Source: an uncultured Eubacteriales bacterium
Lineage (GTDB): Bacteria > Bacillota > Clostridia > Oscillospirales > Oscillospiraceae
Direction of reading: 5' to 3'
NCBI GenBank assembly: GCA_900546075.1
Contig: URBH01000050.1
Location: 1-14,512, forward strand
DNA length: 14,512 bases
This document shows, one piece after another, positions 13,436 through 14,512 of this stretch. The notes beneath the pieces are model-generated. The model was not told the DNA's origin, did not search any database, and was given only the letters and a program-made list of their open reading frames with translations. Position 1 is the stretch's first letter; every line of letters starts with the position of its first letter. Position numbers and translations under genes: made by a program.

Positions 13436-14013
13436 TCAGATTTCCTGATTCATTCGACCACTGTGTACATATTTCTGTGCGGTGTAAGCCCGAATGACCT
13501 CTTCGGGGATGGTGTCCACGGTGCGGCGAAGCTCGTCCAGCTCGTTGAGCTTCTGGCTGATTTCAAGCTTCTTCCGCACACTCTCTTTGGATGCGAAAGA
13601 AAGCTTTTTTTCCAGCTCCGCGTTTTCCTCGGTCAGCTCCTTGTAGGTCTTGTCATACTTTTTCAGCCTTGTCCTCATGGCCTCTACACCGGGGATATAC
13701 TTGTCTAGCAGTGCCTCCAGTTCTTCTGCTTTGGATTTCTTGTTGAAGGGATTGCTGTCATGCCAAAGTCAGCGGCAAGCTTCTGCGCTGCTTCCAGCGG
13801 TGTGATGCCGAACAGCTTCGATGTGAATGCAATCACATCACCGTTTGCCTGACACCCGAAGCAATGGTAATGATCCTTATACAGCTTCATGCTCGGGTGC
13901 CTGTCATCATGAAAGGGACAGCAGACCATCCCGTTTCGGCTGACACTCAGCCCGAAATGTTCCGCCGCCATTCTCGGCGCGACCGTTGTTTTCACGGCTT
14001 CAAAAATTGTCAT
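13436..14013 (-). pseudogene. Frameshifted CHC2 zinc-finger (primase-type) protein with coiled-coil tail
   Basis: Two leftward frames appear to form one broken gene of about 192 codons. The first part (14013 to 13705) starts MTIFEAVK after AGGAG. It encodes a CHC2 primase-type zinc finger with Cys32, His35, Cys51 and Cys54 (CCPFHDD and HCFGC), then the family end AAQKLAADFGM, and stops after an out-of-character NWRHC. The second part runs in another frame from about 13768 to 13436. It reads DSNPFNKKSKAEELE onward as a Glu/Lys-rich coiled coil with no start codon of its own near its beginning (first ATG 13678). The shift must lie between 13769 and 13705. CHC2 proteins of conjugative elements are thought to help replication of the element. 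The tail might instead be the end of a MobV-type relaxase joined by a deletion. A sequencing error would restore a gene. Confidence 0.65.
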
Positions 14014-14110
14014 AGGCATTTCTCCTTTTAATTTTTCTGACAAATTCTCTTTGTCATCTGAATATACGGAGAAAAAGTCTTAGACCGTAAAAATCGGGCA
14101 GTTACGCAAG

Positions 14111-14162
14111 AAAAAAGAAAAGCCCTCCAGCAATCTTGCAGAAATGCAAGTGCAGAAGGGCT
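14111..14162 (-). terminator. Leftward terminator or attenuator hairpin
   Basis: On the minus strand AGCCCT (14162-14157) pairs with AGGGCT (14126-14121). An inner CTTGCA/TGCAAG stem closes a four-base loop (14141-14144). TTTTCTTTTTT follows. It points leftward and lies upstream of the CHC2 gene. It therefore ends transcripts from a neighbour no longer visible, or attenuates the CHC2 unit. Confidence 0.65.
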
Positions 14163-14186
14163 GCGAAATGATTTTCACCCCGCTAA

Positions 14187-14214
14187 GTGAATTAGAGTGA
14201 ATTTTCACTTTCAC
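14187..14214. promoter_or_regulatory. Cluster of GTGAA/TTCAC half-sites (candidate operator)
   Basis: GTGAA occurs at 14187-14191 and 14197-14201, one helical turn apart. TTCAC follows at 14204-14208 and 14210-14214. The middle two form the palindrome AGTGAATTTTCACT (14196-14209). A further TTCAC lies at 14174-14178. The cluster ends four bases before the -35 box of the AlbA_2 promoter, a fitting place for a repressor dimer pair. Confidence 0.5.
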
Positions 14215-14217
14215 GTA

Positions 14218-14245
14218 TTGAAAAAAGTGAGAATTTGAGTATAAT
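14218..14245 (+). promoter_or_regulatory. Promoter of the AlbA_2 gene
   Basis: TTGAAA (14218-14223) and a consensus TATAAT (14240-14245) are spaced 16 bases apart, placing transcription start about 23 bases before the start codon. Confidence 0.75.
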
Positions 14246-14274
14246 ATAGTTAAGCTACAATGGAGGTGCTGTAT

Positions 14275-14512
14275 ATGCAATATGAAAGCGAGCGCATTGA
14301 ATATAAATCTCAGATGATCGATGACATCTATAAGGAGGTCATCGCATTTGCAAATACGGACGGCGGTGTGATCTATCTCGGTATTGATGATAAGGGCAAC
14401 CTGATCGGCATTGATGACGTGGATGAAACCTATACCCGCCTGACGAATGGCATCCGGGATGCAATCGCACCGGATGTGACCATGTTCGTGCGGTATGTCC
14501 TCCAGGATAATA
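14275..14512 (+). CDS. AlbA_2 (Schlafen-type) ATP-binding protein, N-terminal part, cut by the window end
   Basis: Only the first 79 codons are in the window. They contain the opening of an AlbA_2 domain: ESERIEYKSQ (the family ExxxxEFK-like motif), then a helix KEVIAFANTDGGVIYLGIDD, which is the strongest AlbA_2/Schlafen signature, and GIDDVDETY. Full-length relatives (COG2865 type) add an ATPase-like middle and a C-terminal winged helix and run to about 450-550 aa. They are often annotated as transcriptional regulators or ATP-binding proteins and are frequent passengers of mobile elements. TGGAGG at 14261-14266 supports the start. A promoter and a half-site cluster lie directly upstream, so it may control its own expression; that is inference. 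Function beyond DNA or nucleotide binding cannot be said. Confidence 0.85.
   Translation, partial: MQYESERIEYKSQMIDDIYKEVIAFANTDGGVIYLGIDDKGNLIGIDDVDETYTRLTNGIRDAIAPDVTMFVRYVLQDN

Larger units (their letters stand above)
14044..14217. other. Divergent control region of the mobile element
   Basis: The gap between the leftward CHC2 gene and the rightward AlbA_2 gene has no supported coding frame. It holds a leftward terminator-like hairpin (14111-14162) and a cluster of GTGAA/TTCAC half-sites (14174-14214). No strong promoter for the CHC2 gene stands out. Confidence 0.5.

Noticed and set aside
14080..14280. Minus-strand frame of 66 codons in the divergent control region
   Set aside because: It spans the terminator hairpin, the half-site array and the AlbA_2 promoter, and has no homology-like features.

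Overview
The window reads as a chromosomal segment of a GC-rich anaerobic member of the Clostridia, probably an Oscillospirales-type gut or sediment acetogen or WL-pathway user. The reasons are Firmicute-style AGGAGG ribosome sites, sigma-A promoters, a CCA-encoding tRNA-Gly, and a bacterial-type acetyl-CoA synthase cluster. The genus cannot be fixed from the sequence alone.

Layout. Positions 1-425 hold no convincing gene, but a near-consensus leftward promoter at 156-184 drives an unidentified transcript that leaves the window. A tRNA-Gly(CCC) lies leftward at 426-499 with its own promoter and a bidirectional terminator. A small orphan gene (75 aa) follows at 648-875. Positions 1203-5357 carry a rightward operon: cooC/acsF-type maturation ATPase, acsD (small subunit of the corrinoid iron-sulfur protein, CFeSP), and a single long frame joining acsC (large CFeSP subunit) to acsE (methyltetrahydrofolate:CFeSP methyltransferase). 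After a strange G-rich intergenic region and a terminator, acsB (acetyl-CoA synthase) has its own promoter (5701-5729) and terminator. A 520-base gap then holds several hairpins and an AT-rich palindromic element (8095-8242). A good promoter at 8285-8313 starts a third unit: acsV (reductive activator of CFeSP), a VOC/glyoxalase-fold protein and a DUF3786 protein, closed by a bidirectional terminator.

From 11394 rightward the composition becomes less GC-rich and the gene content is that of an integrative mobile element: a large serine recombinase (leftward), a 59-aa SHOCT-like protein, a frameshifted CHC2-zinc-finger protein with a coiled-coil tail, and the start of an AlbA_2 (Schlafen-type) ATP-binding protein that runs off the window.

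How the genes work together. AcsE takes the methyl group from methyl-tetrahydrofolate and passes it to the cobamide of CFeSP (AcsC/AcsD). CFeSP delivers it to the A-cluster of AcsB, which joins it to CO and CoA. AcsV reduces CFeSP that has been oxidised to Co(II), and the CooC/AcsF ATPase helps load nickel. In this genome the methyl donor enzyme and the methyl carrier appear to be one polypeptide. The CO-producing CODH subunit (AcsA/CooS) is not in the window, so it must be elsewhere or absent.
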